DNA of 33,148 nucleotides from Acidimicrobiaceae bacterium (GCA_013044385.1 JABEUN010000017.1:1-33148), one strand, 5' to 3'. Counted from the first letter of the stretch, positions 1 through 9,928 are shown. The notes: generated from the letters alone by a model not told the origin. A program made the numbers and translations.

Positions 1-559
1 ACTAATGGTGAGGCCAAATGCCTAGAACTCGAGTTAACTTTTGAGCAACGTGAAGTTGGTATCCGTTTTGGTGAACTCGTCCGGTGGGTGTTCGTAAGTC
101 GATACCATTCTGACAAAAGGCCAGACCAGCAAGGTGTCTCAACTGTTCGGAGCAGCCTTGGCCGTTTCGAAGTGCATCTGGTGAAGACAAAGAAGAAGAC
201 CTCCTGGTAGACCGGGACCGATTCACGGTGGAGCAACCTTTACTCAGTTGAAATACTCCGGCCATTTGGGCTAATCAGGTTCCGCCTACTTTCATCCAGG
301 TGGCGGATGACGATGTGAGTCGTGATCGCAATACTCCGATGTTCAGCTCTGAATGAGGGGCGCATCGAATGACTGCGGGTCATTGTCGAGATCAGAAAGT
401 TCGGCTCGCCTTGGATTTCGAAGTTGACGATACCCAAACCGACTCAGTATTGACTTGGTCACACTAACTAGCAGGTTAATTATGTTGAACACTTCGCACT
501 GAACCTTCGGGAGCGGTCGGAGAGAAAATATTGTCACAGGTCGAAACTAGGCTGTATGG
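1..559. other. Upstream region of uvrA, no recognisable gene
   Basis: I see no convincing gene here. Short open frames exist on the minus strand, but none has a familiar protein motif or a good ribosome-binding site. The last 150 bases become more A+T-rich and contain TTGAC hexamers near 424 and 450 that could be -35 elements for uvrA, but no good -10 hexamer follows at the proper distance. I looked for an actinobacterial LexA box (TCGAAC-N4-GTTCGA) and found none. Confidence 0.5.
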
Positions 560-3391
560 ATGGCCGAGAAGTTGACTGTACAGGGTGCTCGAGAGCACAA
601 CCTGAAGAATGTGTCGGTCGAATTGCCTCGAGATCAGCTAATAGTCTTTACGGGACTATCTGGTTCAGGCAAGAGTTCACTGGCGTTCGATACTATCTTT
701 GCTGAGGGTCAGCGCAGGTATGTTGAGTCGCTTTCCTCCTATGCGAGACAGTTTTTGGGCCTTATGGAGAAGCCCGACGTCGATTTCATAGAAGGACTGT
801 CGCCGGCGATCTCCATAGACCAGAAAGCGGCGTCCAAGAACCCCCGTTCCACAGTTGGAACGGTCACGGAGGTCTACGACTATCTAAGGCTCCTTTATGC
901 GAGGATCGGTGTTCCTCACTGTCCCAACTGTCACAAGGAGGTCAGCCGGCAAAGTGCACAGGAGATCGTCGACAGACTGATGACTCTTGAGGAGGGTACT
1001 CGCTTTCTGCTGCTAGCGCCTGTGGTTAGAGGTAGGAAAGGTGAATATCAAGGGCTCCTTGACGACCTAGTTCGTAAGGGATTTGCAAGAGTTCGAGTTG
1101 ACGGCGAAATCGTTGAGCTATCCGAACGAGCAGACCTCAACCTTGCAAGGTACGAGTCGCACAATGTCGACGTAGTGGTTGATCGTCTCGTTGTCAGGCC
1201 CGGTATCGAGCGCAGGCTCACAGACTCTGTGGAGGCGGCCGTTGACCTATCAGGTGGGGTACTCGATGCGCAGATTGTCGATGGGGATGGCAACTACCTC
1301 GATCTTGTGACGTTTTCTCAATCACTTTCCTGTTCGGATTGTGGAATCAGTATCGACGAGGTATCTCCAAGGAGCTTTTCGTTCAATTCTCCTTATGGTG
1401 CTTGTTCACGCTGTGATGGACTCGGCACGCGATATGAGGCTGACCCGGATCTGATAGTTCCGGATCCAAAGGTGAGCATTCTGGGTGGTGCGATTCAACC
1501 GTGGGCGAATGTGCGATCGGAGTACTTCCAGTCAATTCTGGAGTCTGTCGCCAAAGAAGCGAGTATTCCGGTCAATAAACCCTGGGCGACATTGGATGAG
1601 GATCAGAAGCGGGTGATACTGTTCGGTGCAGAAGATCCGATTATGGTTAGCCACGCCAATCGTTGGGGTAAAACCAGGCGCTTCTCGCTGAATTATGAAG
1701 GCGTTGTGCCGTGGCTCGAGAGGAAACTTTCCGAGGCAGAGTCGGATACCTTCCGTTCGATGTGGGAAGGGTATATGCGGGTAGTGCCGTGTCCGGCATG
1801 CGGGGGGGCCCGCTTGAAGCCCGAATCTCTCTCTGTCACGGTGGATGGAATGGATATCTCGTCCCTGTGCGCCCTTTCTATCTCGGCTACCAAAGAGAGA
1901 ATCGAGGGGCTCAACCTTTCCCCTAGGGATCGCCAGATAGCCCAGCAAGTTGTGAGAGAGGTGATTCTCCGGCTCAACTTCCTCGTCAATGTGGGTTTGA
2001 ACTATTTGACACTCAGTCGGGCATCGGCATCTCTGTCGGGAGGCGAGGCACAAAGGATCAGACTTGCCTCGCAGATCGGGTCCGGTCTCGCAGGTGTCCT
2101 CTATGTCCTCGATGAACCCTCCATCGGCCTGCACCAGCGAGATAATCACCGACTGATCGAGACACTGCAGAGGCTGAAGAGTCTTGGTAACACGGTGATC
2201 GTCGTCGAGCATGACGAGGACACGATTCGAGCGGCTGACTACATAGTTGATATTGGTCCTGGTGCGGGCGAACATGGTGGACGAATAGTGTCTGCCGGTA
2301 ACTTCGAGGATCTCTGTGCGGCTCCGGAGTCGATTACCGGAAGCTACATTTCGGGTCGAACCTCCATTGCGATACCAGAGAGGCGACGGTCGCACAACGG
2401 TAAGTCGATCACGGTGGAAGGAGCACGCGAAAATAATCTGAAGGATGTGTTGGTGGAGTTTCCATTGGGGACGTTATGCGCTGTCACAGGTGTGTCTGGT
2501 TCCGGAAAATCCACGCTGGTAAACGAGATCCTATTGAAGGGCCTGCGTCAGAAGGTCTATAACTCAAGAGAAATTCCCGGTAGACACACGAGGATTTCCG
2601 GTGCAGAGCTGATCGACAAGGTAGTCGATATCGACCAGTCGCCGATTGGTCGAACTCCGCGCTCAAACCCGGCCACCTACACCGGGGTTTTTGACGGAAT
2701 CCGGAAACTGTTCGCCGAGACCCAAGAGGCGAGGGCTCGAGGATACATGCCGGGCAGATTTTCATTCAATGTGCGAGGTGGTCGGTGCGAGAACTGCTCC
2801 GGAGACGGCACGATCAAGATCGAGATGAACTTTCTGCCTGATGTGTACGTACAGTGTGAACTTTGCAAAGGTGCCCGGTACAACCGCGACACCCTAGAAG
2901 TGACTTGGAAGGGCAAGAGTATTTCTGACGTTCTGGATATGCCGGTATCGGAAGCAGCCAGATTTTTCTCAGCCCAGCCAAAGATTTCGCGTCACCTAAA
3001 GACGCTTGAGGAGGTAGGTCTAGGCTACGTCCGACTGGGCCAGAGCGCAACAACTCTATCGGGTGGGGAAGCTCAACGAGTGAAGCTGGCGACCGAACTG
3101 TCGAAGCGATCTACTGGCCACACGTTTTATATTCTTGACGAGCCGACTACGGGTCTACACTTCGAGGACATCAGGAAGCTGCTCCTGATCCTTTCGGCCT
3201 TGGTAGATCAGGGAAATACTGTGGTTGTGATTGAGCACAATCTAGATGTTATTAAGACTGTCGATTGGGTGATTGATCTCGGACCCGAAGGCGGGGATGC
3301 CGGTGGTGAAGTGCTAGCTACCGGGACACCCGAGGAGGTGGCAAAGGTCGACTCAAGCTACACAGGATTCTTCCTCGCCAAGATATTGTGA
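560..3391 (+). CDS. uvrA: UvrABC excinuclease subunit A
   Basis: DNA-damage recognition ATPase of nucleotide excision repair. It dimerises, scans DNA and loads UvrB at lesions. The protein has 943 residues, the usual UvrA length. Two ABC ATPase modules are visible: Walker [10 protein letters not shown] at about residues 32-40 with signature LSGGE near 492 and a DEPSIGLH Walker B region, then a second Walker [10 protein letters not shown] at about 644-652 with LSGGE near 833 and DEPTTGLH. Zinc-binding CxxC pairs are present, including CPNC, CSDC/CSRC, CPAC and the C-terminal CENC...CELC hairpin (about 743-769). The ATG start has only a weak AGG 8 bases upstream. uvrC follows after 33 bases, so the two are probably co-transcribed. 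uvrB is not in the window. A large open frame antisense to the middle of the gene is a shadow. Confidence 0.98.
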   Translation: MAEKLTVQGAREHNLKNVSVELPRDQLIVFTGLSGSGKSSLAFDTIFAEGQRRYVESLSSYARQFLGLMEKPDVDFIEGLSPAISIDQKAASKNPRSTVGTVTEVYDYLRLLYARIGVPHCPNCHKEVSRQSAQEIVDRLMTLEEGTRFLLLAPVVRGRKGEYQGLLDDLVRKGFARVRVDGEIVELSERADLNLARYESHNVDVVVDRLVVRPGIERRLTDSVEAAVDLSGGVLDAQIVDGDGNYLDLVTFSQSLSCSDCGISIDEVSPRSFSFNSPYGACSRCDGLGTRYEADPDLIVPDPKVSILGGAIQPWANVRSEYFQSILESVAKEASIPVNKPWATLDEDQKRVILFGAEDPIMVSHANRWGKTRRFSLNYEGVVPWLERKLSEAESDTFRSMWEGYMRVVPCPACGGARLKPESLSVTVDGMDISSLCALSISATKERIEGLNLSPRDRQIAQQVVREVILRLNFLVNVGLNYLTLSRASASLSGGEAQRIRLASQIGSGLAGVLYVLDEPSIGLHQRDNHRLIETLQRLKSLGNTVIVVEHDEDTIRAADYIVDIGPGAGEHGGRIVSAGNFEDLCAAPESITGSYISGRTSIAIPERRRSHNGKSITVEGARENNLKDVLVEFPLGTLCAVTGVSGSGKSTLVNEILLKGLRQKVYNSREIPGRHTRISGAELIDKVVDIDQSPIGRTPRSNPATYTGVFDGIRKLFAETQEARARGYMPGRFSFNVRGGRCENCSGDGTIKIEMNFLPDVYVQCELCKGARYNRDTLEVTWKGKSISDVLDMPVSEAARFFSAQPKISRHLKTLEEVGLGYVRLGQSATTLSGGEAQRVKLATELSKRSTGHTFYILDEPTTGLHFEDIRKLLLILSALVDQGNTVVVIEHNLDVIKTVDWVIDLGPEGGDAGGEVLATGTPEEVAKVDSSYTGFFLAKIL

Positions 3392-3424
3392 TGGATTTCC
3401 AGTTGCGCGTTGGGGGGGAAGTTC

Positions 3425-5323
3425 GTGCTGGCTAGACCCGCACCTGGATCCATCCCTGATGCGCCGGGGTCATATCTGTTTATGGATGGGGACGGCCGAG
3501 TCATCTACGTTGGAAAGGCGAAGTCGTTACGACAGCGGCTCAGCAACTACTTTCAATCCTTAGAGTCTCTGATGCCCAGGACGCAAGCGATGGTGCTTGC
3601 CGCGGAGTCACTTGAATGGATACAAGTCGCTTCAGATGTAGAGGCACTGGTCCTCGAGTATTCGCTGATCAAACGGTATAAGCCGCGCTACAACGTAAAA
3701 CTGAGAGACGATAAGAGCTATCCAATGCTTTGTGTCACCGTGTCAGATGAGTGGCCCAAGGCACTAGTAACCAGAGGTGCCCGAATCAAAGGCGCCAAGT
3801 ACTTCGGTCCTTATCCACATGCATCTGCCATCCGTGAGACGCTGGATGTGCTGCAGAGGTCCTTCCAGATTCGCACGTGTTCCGACTCAAAATTCGTTAG
3901 GCAGCAGAGGCTAGGAAAGCCGTGTCTGCTCTACCACATTGAGCGATGCAAAGGTCCTTGTATCGCCGCTATCACGGGGGCGGACTATGGCGCAACTGTC
4001 GATAAGGTCTGCTCTTTTCTAAAAGGTGATACCCGGGCAATAGTTGATGAACTCGCTGGGAGTATGCGGACTGCCGCCGAATCCCTCGAGTTCGAGAGGG
4101 CCGCAAGATTTCGGGATCAGCTCGAAGCTGTGAATAGGGCAATAGCGAACCAGCAGGTCCTTCTCGAAGGGGGTGGTGACCTGGACGTTGTCGGATTTGA
4201 AGCCGACGAACTAGAGGTCTCTGTGCAGGTTCTTCATGTGCGGCAAGGCAGGCTACTTGGTAGGCGAGGATTCATCCTCGATCGAGTTGAGGATCTTGAA
4301 CTCCCTGAACTGCTCTTCAAGGTGATCGAGCTGAACTATGCCGAGTCAGCGATCGACATTGCATCCGAGGTGGTAGTGCCGATGGAGCCGGTTGATGCAG
4401 ACCTTCTCTCGGACTGGCTAGGTTCCATTCGCACTAAGAGGGTTAAATTGACAGTAGCCAAGCGTGGCAACAAGCGGGCACTTTTGGACATGGCAGAACA
4501 GAACGCGAGGGACGAGCTTTCCCGGCACAGAATGAAGCGAGCCTCTGACCATAACGCACGTGCGCAGGCCCTCACGGCCCTCGCGGAGTATTTGGGACTC
4601 AATCAAGCTCCATTGCGAATCGAATGCTACGACATGTCCCACCTTCAGGGAACGAACTACGTGGGATCGATGGTGGTGATGGAAGACGGATTGCCGAAGC
4701 GTTCTGACTATCGGAGGTTCAGGGTTTCTACTCCTAAGAATGACGATTACGCGGCTATGCAGGAGGTTCTGAATAGGCGACTCACCCGTCTGGTTGAAGA
4801 GAGTCAAATGCCGGTGTCTGAGCGTTCGCGAAGGTTTTCATACCCCCCGAATCTCATTCTCGTTGATGGAGGAAAAGGTCAACTCAGTGTCGCTATAGCA
4901 GCAGTTGAAGCACTTGGACTGACCGGCCAGATCGAGTTGGCGAGCCTTGCTAAAGAGTTTGAAGAGGTCTACCGACCTGGTTTAAGCGAGCCGATCAGGA
5001 TTCCTCGCGGTTCGCAGGCCCTCTTCATGCTTCAACAGATTCGCGATGAGGCGCATAGGTTCGCTATCACCTACCACAGGACCCTCAGGGCGAAGCGATC
5101 CCTCTCCTCAGCACTAGACGGCGTGCCGGGGCTGGGTCCGAAGCGTCGACAAGCTTTATTGGACGCATTTGGTGGAATCAAGAAACTCAGGACCGCGTCG
5201 GTTGAAGAGATAAAGGGTGCTGGAGTCCTCCCTGAGTCAATCGCCGAGATGGCCTATGCAGCGCTTCATGCTGCAGATAAGAACCCAATCGATGTGAAGG
5301 CTGCCACCTCTCCGAGGATTTAG
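3425..5323 (+). CDS. uvrC: UvrABC excinuclease subunit C
   Basis: Dual nuclease of nucleotide excision repair that cuts on both sides of a lesion after UvrB loading. The order is an N-terminal GIY-YIG nuclease (GSYLF then VIYVGKAKSLRQRL in the first 80 residues), a UVR motif that binds UvrB (LEFERAARFRDQLEAV), the RNase H-like nuclease domain (IECYDMSHLQG and ILVDGGKGQL), and a C-terminal double helix-hairpin-helix (VPGLGPKRRQALL). I chose the GTG at 3425 (632 residues) because GGGGGGGAAG lies just before it. A TTG at 3410 would add five residues but has no ribosome-binding site. The gene follows uvrA closely and ends convergently with the GSII gene, with a strong hairpin between them. Confidence 0.97.
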   Translation: MLARPAPGSIPDAPGSYLFMDGDGRVIYVGKAKSLRQRLSNYFQSLESLMPRTQAMVLAAESLEWIQVASDVEALVLEYSLIKRYKPRYNVKLRDDKSYPMLCVTVSDEWPKALVTRGARIKGAKYFGPYPHASAIRETLDVLQRSFQIRTCSDSKFVRQQRLGKPCLLYHIERCKGPCIAAITGADYGATVDKVCSFLKGDTRAIVDELAGSMRTAAESLEFERAARFRDQLEAVNRAIANQQVLLEGGGDLDVVGFEADELEVSVQVLHVRQGRLLGRRGFILDRVEDLELPELLFKVIELNYAESAIDIASEVVVPMEPVDADLLSDWLGSIRTKRVKLTVAKRGNKRALLDMAEQNARDELSRHRMKRASDHNARAQALTALAEYLGLNQAPLRIECYDMSHLQGTNYVGSMVVMEDGLPKRSDYRRFRVSTPKNDDYAAMQEVLNRRLTRLVEESQMPVSERSRRFSYPPNLILVDGGKGQLSVAIAAVEALGLTGQIELASLAKEFEEVYRPGLSEPIRIPRGSQALFMLQQIRDEAHRFAITYHRTLRAKRSLSSALDGVPGLGPKRRQALLDAFGGIKKLRTASVEEIKGAGVLPESIAEMAYAALHAADKNPIDVKAATSPRI

Positions 5324-5649
5324 TCTCCAACTAGGCGGACACGATTTAATTTTGATAATTCTAGCTATCATCCGCTGTTGCAGGACGGGAGGCGTGCTCG
5401 GTGTGGGCCCGATGGCGGGACCTAGATGTATGGCCCGATTCACAGCATGCTCGGAGTGACTGTGCTGCTGTTCTGGAACGTTCTGGAGATCTCTGCACTG
5501 GGCAGAGGGGGATGAAGTAAGCGGTTGTCGTTCATGTATTAATGCAGATGGTGCGGTCGGAACTAGCCGACCGCACCATCTCAAACTGTTCGCTCAGTGC
5601 ACCTGCCGGTGCCGATCAACTACCTAAGGTGCTCCGACGAGGGCTTTTG
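5324..5649. other. Convergent intergenic region uvrC / glnII
   Basis: Non-coding gap between the ends of two convergent genes. The only clear structure is the perfect 15-bp hairpin at 5546-5581, listed separately. No coding frame here looks real. Confidence 0.6.
5546..5581. terminator. Perfect 15-bp hairpin, probable bidirectional terminator
   Basis: Arms at 5546-5560 and 5567-5581 are exact reverse complements (AGATGGTGCGGTCGG and its complement) around the 6-base loop AACTAG. It lies between the convergent ends of uvrC and the GSII gene, where a terminator is expected. Neither side has a strong run of T, so factor-independent termination is inferred from position and stem stability only. 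Confidence 0.6.
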
Positions 5650-6654
5650 CTACTGCCCCGATGCTGCTCCACAGATCGTCTCGACAATCAGCCTCGAGAC
5701 TACGTAGGGGTCTATGTTGGCGTTCGGGCGGCGGTCTTCCAGCCACCCTTTCCGTGCCTTTTCAACTGCCCACGGAATTCTGATCGAAGCGCCCCGATCT
5801 GATGCTCCGTAGCTGAAGACGTCGTAGCGTGCAGTCTCGTGCGCACCGGTAAGTCGACTCTCGATGCCGACTCCATAGTTGGATATGTGCTCATCCACTC
5901 TCTTGCCGAGCGCTTCACAACCCGCGATTATCGCTTCGTAGTCATTCCGCATCGCCTTGGTGGAGAAGTTGGTGTGGGCGCCAGCGCCGTTCCAGTCGCC
6001 TGCCATTGGTTTGGCGTCCCAGTTCACGACTGTTTCGTACTCTTCCGCTATCCTCATCAATAACCAGCGCGCCATCCAGAGCTGATCGCCGATCGCCGGT
6101 GGAGCGAGGATTCCGATCTGGAATTCCCACTGGCCCATCATTACCTCGGCGTTGGTGCCCTCGATGGCTAGGCCGGCCTCGATACAAGCGGCGGTGTGAG
6201 CTTCGACAATATCTCGTCCAACCATCTTCTCTCCACCGACGCCGCAATAGTACGGCCCCTGGGGCGCCGGATATCCATTCTCTGGCCACCCAAGCGGCCG
6301 TCCATCCTGGAAGAACGTGTACTCCTGCTCAATTCCAAACCAAGGCTCCTGGTCTGCATACTTTTCGGCAACTTCAACACATGCTGCTCTAGTGTTGGAA
6401 GGGTGGGGAGTGAAATCTGTCAATAGGACTTCGCATAGTACGAGAATATTCTTGCCACCGCGAATGGGATCTGGGCAGGTGAAAACCGGACTGAGCACGC
6501 AGTCTGAGTTGTTTCCCGGAGCTTGGTTGGTACTCGACCCATCGAATCCCCAAATACCAGGGGTCTCGTCGTCCTTCAGGATCTTGGTCTTGTTACGCAT
6601 TAGCGGTGTCGGCTTGGTGCCGTCAATCCATATGTACTCGGCCTGAAAACTCAT
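5650..6654 (-). CDS. glnII: Glutamine synthetase, type II (eukaryote-like)
   Basis: ATP-dependent synthesis of glutamine from glutamate and ammonia in the cytosol. At 334 residues it has the length of the GSII family; bacterial GSI (GlnA) is about 470. Typical GSII motifs are present: GFDGSSTNQAPG near the N-terminus, the metal-binding EQEYTFF, the AGDWNGAGAHTNFSTKAMR stretch, and RRPNANIDPYVV near the C-terminus. The adenylylation-site region of GSI is absent, as expected for this class. The ATG has AAGG about 9 bases upstream. It is monocistronic or follows the upstream MFS gene on the same strand. A GTAAA-N6-GTAAA direct repeat about 130 bases upstream may be a nitrogen-regulator site. GSII is known from some actinobacteria, rhizobia and eukaryotes. 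Confidence 0.95.
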   Translation of the reverse strand: MSFQAEYIWIDGTKPTPLMRNKTKILKDDETPGIWGFDGSSTNQAPGNNSDCVLSPVFTCPDPIRGGKNILVLCEVLLTDFTPHPSNTRAACVEVAEKYADQEPWFGIEQEYTFFQDGRPLGWPENGYPAPQGPYYCGVGGEKMVGRDIVEAHTAACIEAGLAIEGTNAEVMMGQWEFQIGILAPPAIGDQLWMARWLLMRIAEEYETVVNWDAKPMAGDWNGAGAHTNFSTKAMRNDYEAIIAGCEALGKRVDEHISNYGVGIESRLTGAHETARYDVFSYGASDRGASIRIPWAVEKARKGWLEDRRPNANIDPYVVSRLIVETICGAASGQ

Positions 6655-6779
6655 TCCTGCGCCTTCTGAATCTGCGAGCCAGAGGCTCGAATTTACATGT
6701 AGACATTACTGGGAGCCAGTTGTGCGCACCAGTACACCTATAGGCTCATCGGTCATTGTTTCGGTGCCTTTGCCGAATT

Positions 6780-6795
6780 GTAAACAGCGTGTAAA
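6780..6795. promoter_or_regulatory. GlnR-like direct repeat upstream of glnII
   Basis: GTAAA at 6780-6784 and GTAAA at 6791-6795 are separated by exactly 6 bases, an 11-bp period equal to one helical turn. Known actinobacterial GlnR boxes have the form GTnAC-N6-GnAAC, so the spacing fits and the half-sites fit loosely. It lies about 125 bases upstream of the GSII start codon, a sensible place for nitrogen control. Binding is inferred. Confidence 0.35.
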
Positions 6796-6896
6796 GTTGC
6801 TGATTTTAAATGTCCTTGCTGCGTCGGAACCGACGGCTGAATCCTTTGTCTCGTGCTTCAGTACTCAGGTGGATGAGCAGGCAGTGGGTTCTTAGA

Positions 6897-8081
6897 TCAC
6901 CCGATCTGCGATGCACGGCCTTTATAGGACCTTGTTAATAGTGGAATTGCGAAGATCGCAGTTGGTACCAGTGCGGCAAGGATCATGGCGCGCAGGCCTA
7001 GATGGTCTGCGATTATTCCGAGCAAGATAGGAGCGATGACCGCAGAGGCGTTTGTGAACCCAGATACTAGTGAGTTGGCACGAACGAGATCTGCACTCGA
7101 TACAGCTTGTCTAGTGAGGTCAAGTGATAGAGGGTATGTGACTCCGTGGGGAATTCCAAGTAGCACAAAGGAACCAAGCAGGAATACCGGGTTGCCCCCG
7201 ATAGCTAGAGTGAGGATTCCCCCGGTACTGAGTATCGCCGATGTAATCAGTAACGGGTGGTGATTAGTGCGGTGTGGTCGCAGGAGTATGAACCCTCGCG
7301 AACAAAGTGACGCAGTGAAGAAGAATGAGAAGGCAAGTTGACTCAGGCCAGCGGAGAAGTGGTAGATCACGTGCGCTATTACTGCGCCGAATGCCATGGA
7401 GGTGACGAATGGAAATTCGTAGAGCAGTTGCGAATAGATTGCCAACCTGAGGGTGGGATGTTTCAGGAGCTCGAATGCCTTAGCGCTTCGTTCGTTAGAG
7501 TGGATGGGGGACACGTGGTACGCGCTTCGCCTGCTGCCACGGCTTTTGACCGCAATAAAAATTCCGATTACGACCAGTGGCAGAAACGCGATCATCGCTG
7601 CGGTCAGCTTGTTCGACGTTAATTTGAGGACGAGCATCTCGTATAAAGGGCCTATTGCGAGACTTGCGCTCAAGGCAAACGTATAGGCAGCAATTCCCCG
7701 CGCGGGTGATATTCCATCTAAGTCGGATCCAATGCTGGCAAGACTGGGAAACATAATTCCATTTGATATGCCTGCCGTTACGTAACCAAGAAAAAAGAGT
7801 GGAACTGGTCCAGCAATTACCAATGCTATTGATAGAAAAGTTGTTACAAGAGCAACTATTGGCAATGTATCGCGCCATTTGGAGAGGTAACCGTTGGACA
7901 TCGCCATGATCGTGCCTGATAGGCCGGACAGCGTGACGGCCAGACCGATCGATCCGTTTGACAGGTGCAGGACGCTGTGGGCCAGAAGTGGTGCGGTAGT
8001 ACCGACGCTGTTTTGTGATGAACGGAATAGTCCGGTGACAGCCAAGAACGCTGCGATCCCGTAGAACTCCTGCTTCCTCAA
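6897..8081 (-). CDS. MFS transporter, substrate unknown
   Basis: Membrane carrier of about 394 residues with roughly 12 hydrophobic segments and a basic central loop (KSRGSRRSAYHV... near residues 180-205) between two six-helix halves, the usual major facilitator layout. Hydrophobic runs such as SIGLAVTLSGLSGTIMAMSNGYLSKW resemble the loop 2-3 region of MFS permeases, but the classical motif A is degenerate. The longest frame begins with TTG and has no clear ribosome-binding site, so the start is uncertain by several residues. It lies upstream of glnII on the same strand, 242 bases away, so separate transcription is likely. The substrate cannot be read from the sequence. Confidence 0.85.
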   Translation of the reverse strand: MRKQEFYGIAAFLAVTGLFRSSQNSVGTTAPLLAHSVLHLSNGSIGLAVTLSGLSGTIMAMSNGYLSKWRDTLPIVALVTTFLSIALVIAGPVPLFFLGYVTAGISNGIMFPSLASIGSDLDGISPARGIAAYTFALSASLAIGPLYEMLVLKLTSNKLTAAMIAFLPLVVIGIFIAVKSRGSRRSAYHVSPIHSNERSAKAFELLKHPTLRLAIYSQLLYEFPFVTSMAFGAVIAHVIYHFSAGLSQLAFSFFFTASLCSRGFILLRPHRTNHHPLLITSAILSTGGILTLAIGGNPVFLLGSFVLLGIPHGVTYPLSLDLTRQAVSSADLVRANSLVSGFTNASAVIAPILLGIIADHLGLRAMILAALVPTAIFAIPLLTRSYKGRASQIG

Positions 8082-8195
8082 TTGTTTCAGCTTTTTGAGA
8101 ATCTTTCCGCTCCAGTTGCCGAACTACCTGATGGCGTTCCGTCTCTTTCTCAGGCTAAGGCGACTTGAGTTGGATAGGGCACATGGTTATCGGTT

Positions 8196-8216
8196 GAGTC
8201 TTAGCACGCGAGACTC
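8196..8216. other. Short inverted repeat before the methyltransferase gene
   Basis: GAGTCT at 8196-8201 and AGACTC at 8211-8216 are exact inverted repeats with a 9-base spacer, followed by a pyrimidine-rich TTCTTCTTCT run. It lies in the divergent gap between the MFS gene and the methyltransferase and could be an operator or a small hairpin. No further support. Confidence 0.3.
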
Positions 8217-8277
8217 TTCTTCTAGGGAAGCTTTGAATTAGACGATGCCCTTGGAGGCGGAGAGTAGGTTTTTCATT

Positions 8278-9069
8278 ATGGATCCCAAGGGCGAAGATTT
8301 TGATTCAGAACTATTCAGGGCGGTTTCTAGAGATCTGTGGGAAGATCACGCAGCATGGTGGCAGGAGAATTTCACCGATGGGGCCGACGAGGAGTACGTT
8401 GAGCAGATCATCCCACTTGCAATTGATCAACTAAGAGAGGTTGGGGCAACAAGGGTCCTTGATCTTGGTGTTGGTGATGGGCAGGTGTCAAGGGCCGCAC
8501 GGGAGTCTCTCGAAGGTGATGTGAGGTTCGTGGGTGTAGACCCAGCGATGCTCCAGTTGCGTACTGCATCTGAGCGCGGCGGTATTGATCTGCTTCTACG
8601 GGCGGAAGCCAAGGAGTTGCCATTTGGACCATCGACATTTGATGCGGTTATGGCCTGTCTCGTATTTGAGCATGTCGTCGAGTTCGAGACAGCGATCTCT
8701 GAAGTGTCTCGGGTACTAGAGCCGGGTGGTTCATTCCTGTTTTTCTTGAACCACCCGATTTTGCAGACACCCGGTTCCGGATTTATTGACGATGTCGAAC
8801 TTGGCGAGCAGTATTGGAGAATCGGTCCGTACTTGGTCGAGGATCTGAGTTTTGAAGAGGTTTCAAAGGATGTCTTCATTCCGTTTGTGCATCGCCCGAT
8901 TTCCCGATACGTGAATGCCATAGCCAAGGCAGGAATGTGGATCGACCATATGGCCGAACCTGTGCCGCCTGAAGGTTTCCTAGATAAGGCGTGGGAGTAC
9001 CGAGCGGCAAAGGATTTTCCGCGCCTCCTTTTCATTAGGGCAAAGAAGGTGGGTGGGAGTGTCGGTTAG
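8278..9069 (+). CDS. SAM-dependent class I methyltransferase (Methyltransf_11 type)
   Basis: Small-molecule-type methyltransferase, substrate unknown. The Rossmann motifs are in order: motif I VLDLGVGDGQVSRAA (SAM-binding), the acidic end of strand 2 in VGVDPAMLQL, motif II/III LPFGPSTFDAVMACLVFEHV, and a VLEPGGSFLFFLNHP segment. I prefer the ATG at 8278 (263 residues) because AGAGTAGG sits 9 bases upstream; an ATG at 8245 would add 11 residues without a ribosome-binding site. Its 3' end overlaps the start of rapZ by about 11 bases, so the two are likely translationally coupled. This gene is not a usual member of the rapZ-yvcK cluster. Function in that context is not known. Confidence 0.88.
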   Translation: MDPKGEDFDSELFRAVSRDLWEDHAAWWQENFTDGADEEYVEQIIPLAIDQLREVGATRVLDLGVGDGQVSRAARESLEGDVRFVGVDPAMLQLRTASERGGIDLLLRAEAKELPFGPSTFDAVMACLVFEHVVEFETAISEVSRVLEPGGSFLFFLNHPILQTPGSGFIDDVELGEQYWRIGPYLVEDLSFEEVSKDVFIPFVHRPISRYVNAIAKAGMWIDHMAEPVPPEGFLDKAWEYRAAKDFPRLLFIRAKKVGGSVG

Positions 9070-9928
9070 TGATTTCATAGTGATTGCCGGCATGTCCGGT
9101 GCGGGAAGGTCTTCTGCTGCAGCGGCTCTTGAGGATATTGGCTGGTTTGTGATAGATAACCTTCCGGCCGAGTTGATCTCTAAGGTTGCAGAACTGGCAG
9201 AGTCAAGAGACGAAGAGGCTTCTAGATTCGAGCAGATCGCCCTGGTAGTGGGGCGTGGTTCGGGAGGCTCGGCTGCGAGGATCGAGGAGTTGATAGGGCA
9301 GTTGAGGCTCCTAGGCTCCCGAGTCAGAGTCCTGTTTCTGGATGCTTCCAACGATGCACTACTGGCCCGTTATGAGGGGACCAAGCGTCCTCATCCATTA
9401 GAGGCTGGTGGAGTTGTTCGATCAGTTGATGCAGAACGCGATCTGCTCGATCCGCTAAAGGGTATTGCCGATATCGTTGTCGATACGTCGGACTTGTCTG
9501 TGCATCAGCTCAAGGCCAGAATTGTCGAACTCGTCGGTGCGCCGATGGAAGATTCGGCTATTCACGTGTTTGTGACCTCATTTGGCTATAAGTATGGTCT
9601 CCCGCGCGATGCTGATCTCGTGCTCGACTGCCGTTTCCTGCCGAATCCTTACTGGGTTGAGTCTCTGCGAGACAAGAGTGGAAAAGACGCCGAGGTAGCC
9701 GAATATGTAATGTCAAGTAGCGACGCCCAGGAGTTCCTTGGCATGGTCGGTGACCTTCTAAAGTTTACGATGCCGAGATTTGTGCTGGAAGGCAAGAGCT
9801 ATCTGACTATCGCCATCGGCTGTACCGGAGGTCGACACCGCTCAGTGGCGCTGGTGGAACGGATTAGTGAGCAGCTCTTTGAACTTGGTTATCGCAGTCA
9901 GGTTCATCACCGGGACATACACCGATGA
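9059..9928 (+). CDS. rapZ: RapZ/YvcJ-family nucleotide-binding protein
   Basis: P-loop nucleotide-binding protein. In enterobacteria RapZ controls GlmZ/GlmS RNA turnover, and in Bacillus YvcJ affects competence; the actinobacterial role is less clear. Walker A region GMSGAGRSS occurs near the N-terminus, followed by ALEDIGWFVIDNLPAELI, typical of the family. The C-terminal half has the diagnostic FGYKYGLPRDADLVLDCRFLPNPYW and IGCTGGRHRSV motifs. The P-loop has Arg where most families have Lys, which is common in actinobacterial members. GTG at 9059 is preferred over GTG at 9053 because AAGAAGG is then 9 bases upstream. The stop overlaps the yvcK start (ATGA), indicating an operon. Confidence 0.95.
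   Translation: MSVSDFIVIAGMSGAGRSSAAAALEDIGWFVIDNLPAELISKVAELAESRDEEASRFEQIALVVGRGSGGSAARIEELIGQLRLLGSRVRVLFLDASNDALLARYEGTKRPHPLEAGGVVRSVDAERDLLDPLKGIADIVVDTSDLSVHQLKARIVELVGAPMEDSAIHVFVTSFGYKYGLPRDADLVLDCRFLPNPYWVESLRDKSGKDAEVAEYVMSSSDAQEFLGMVGDLLKFTMPRFVLEGKSYLTIAIGCTGGRHRSVALVERISEQLFELGYRSQVHHRDIHR

Noticed and set aside
400-559. LexA/SOS box before uvrA
   Set aside because: No sequence close to TCGAAC-N4-GTTCGA or CGAAC-N4-GTTCG is present upstream of the gene.
1532-2395. Long minus-strand open frame (287 codons) inside uvrA
   Set aside because: It is exactly antisense to the conserved middle of uvrA, has no family motif and no proper ribosome-binding site; a codon-bias shadow.
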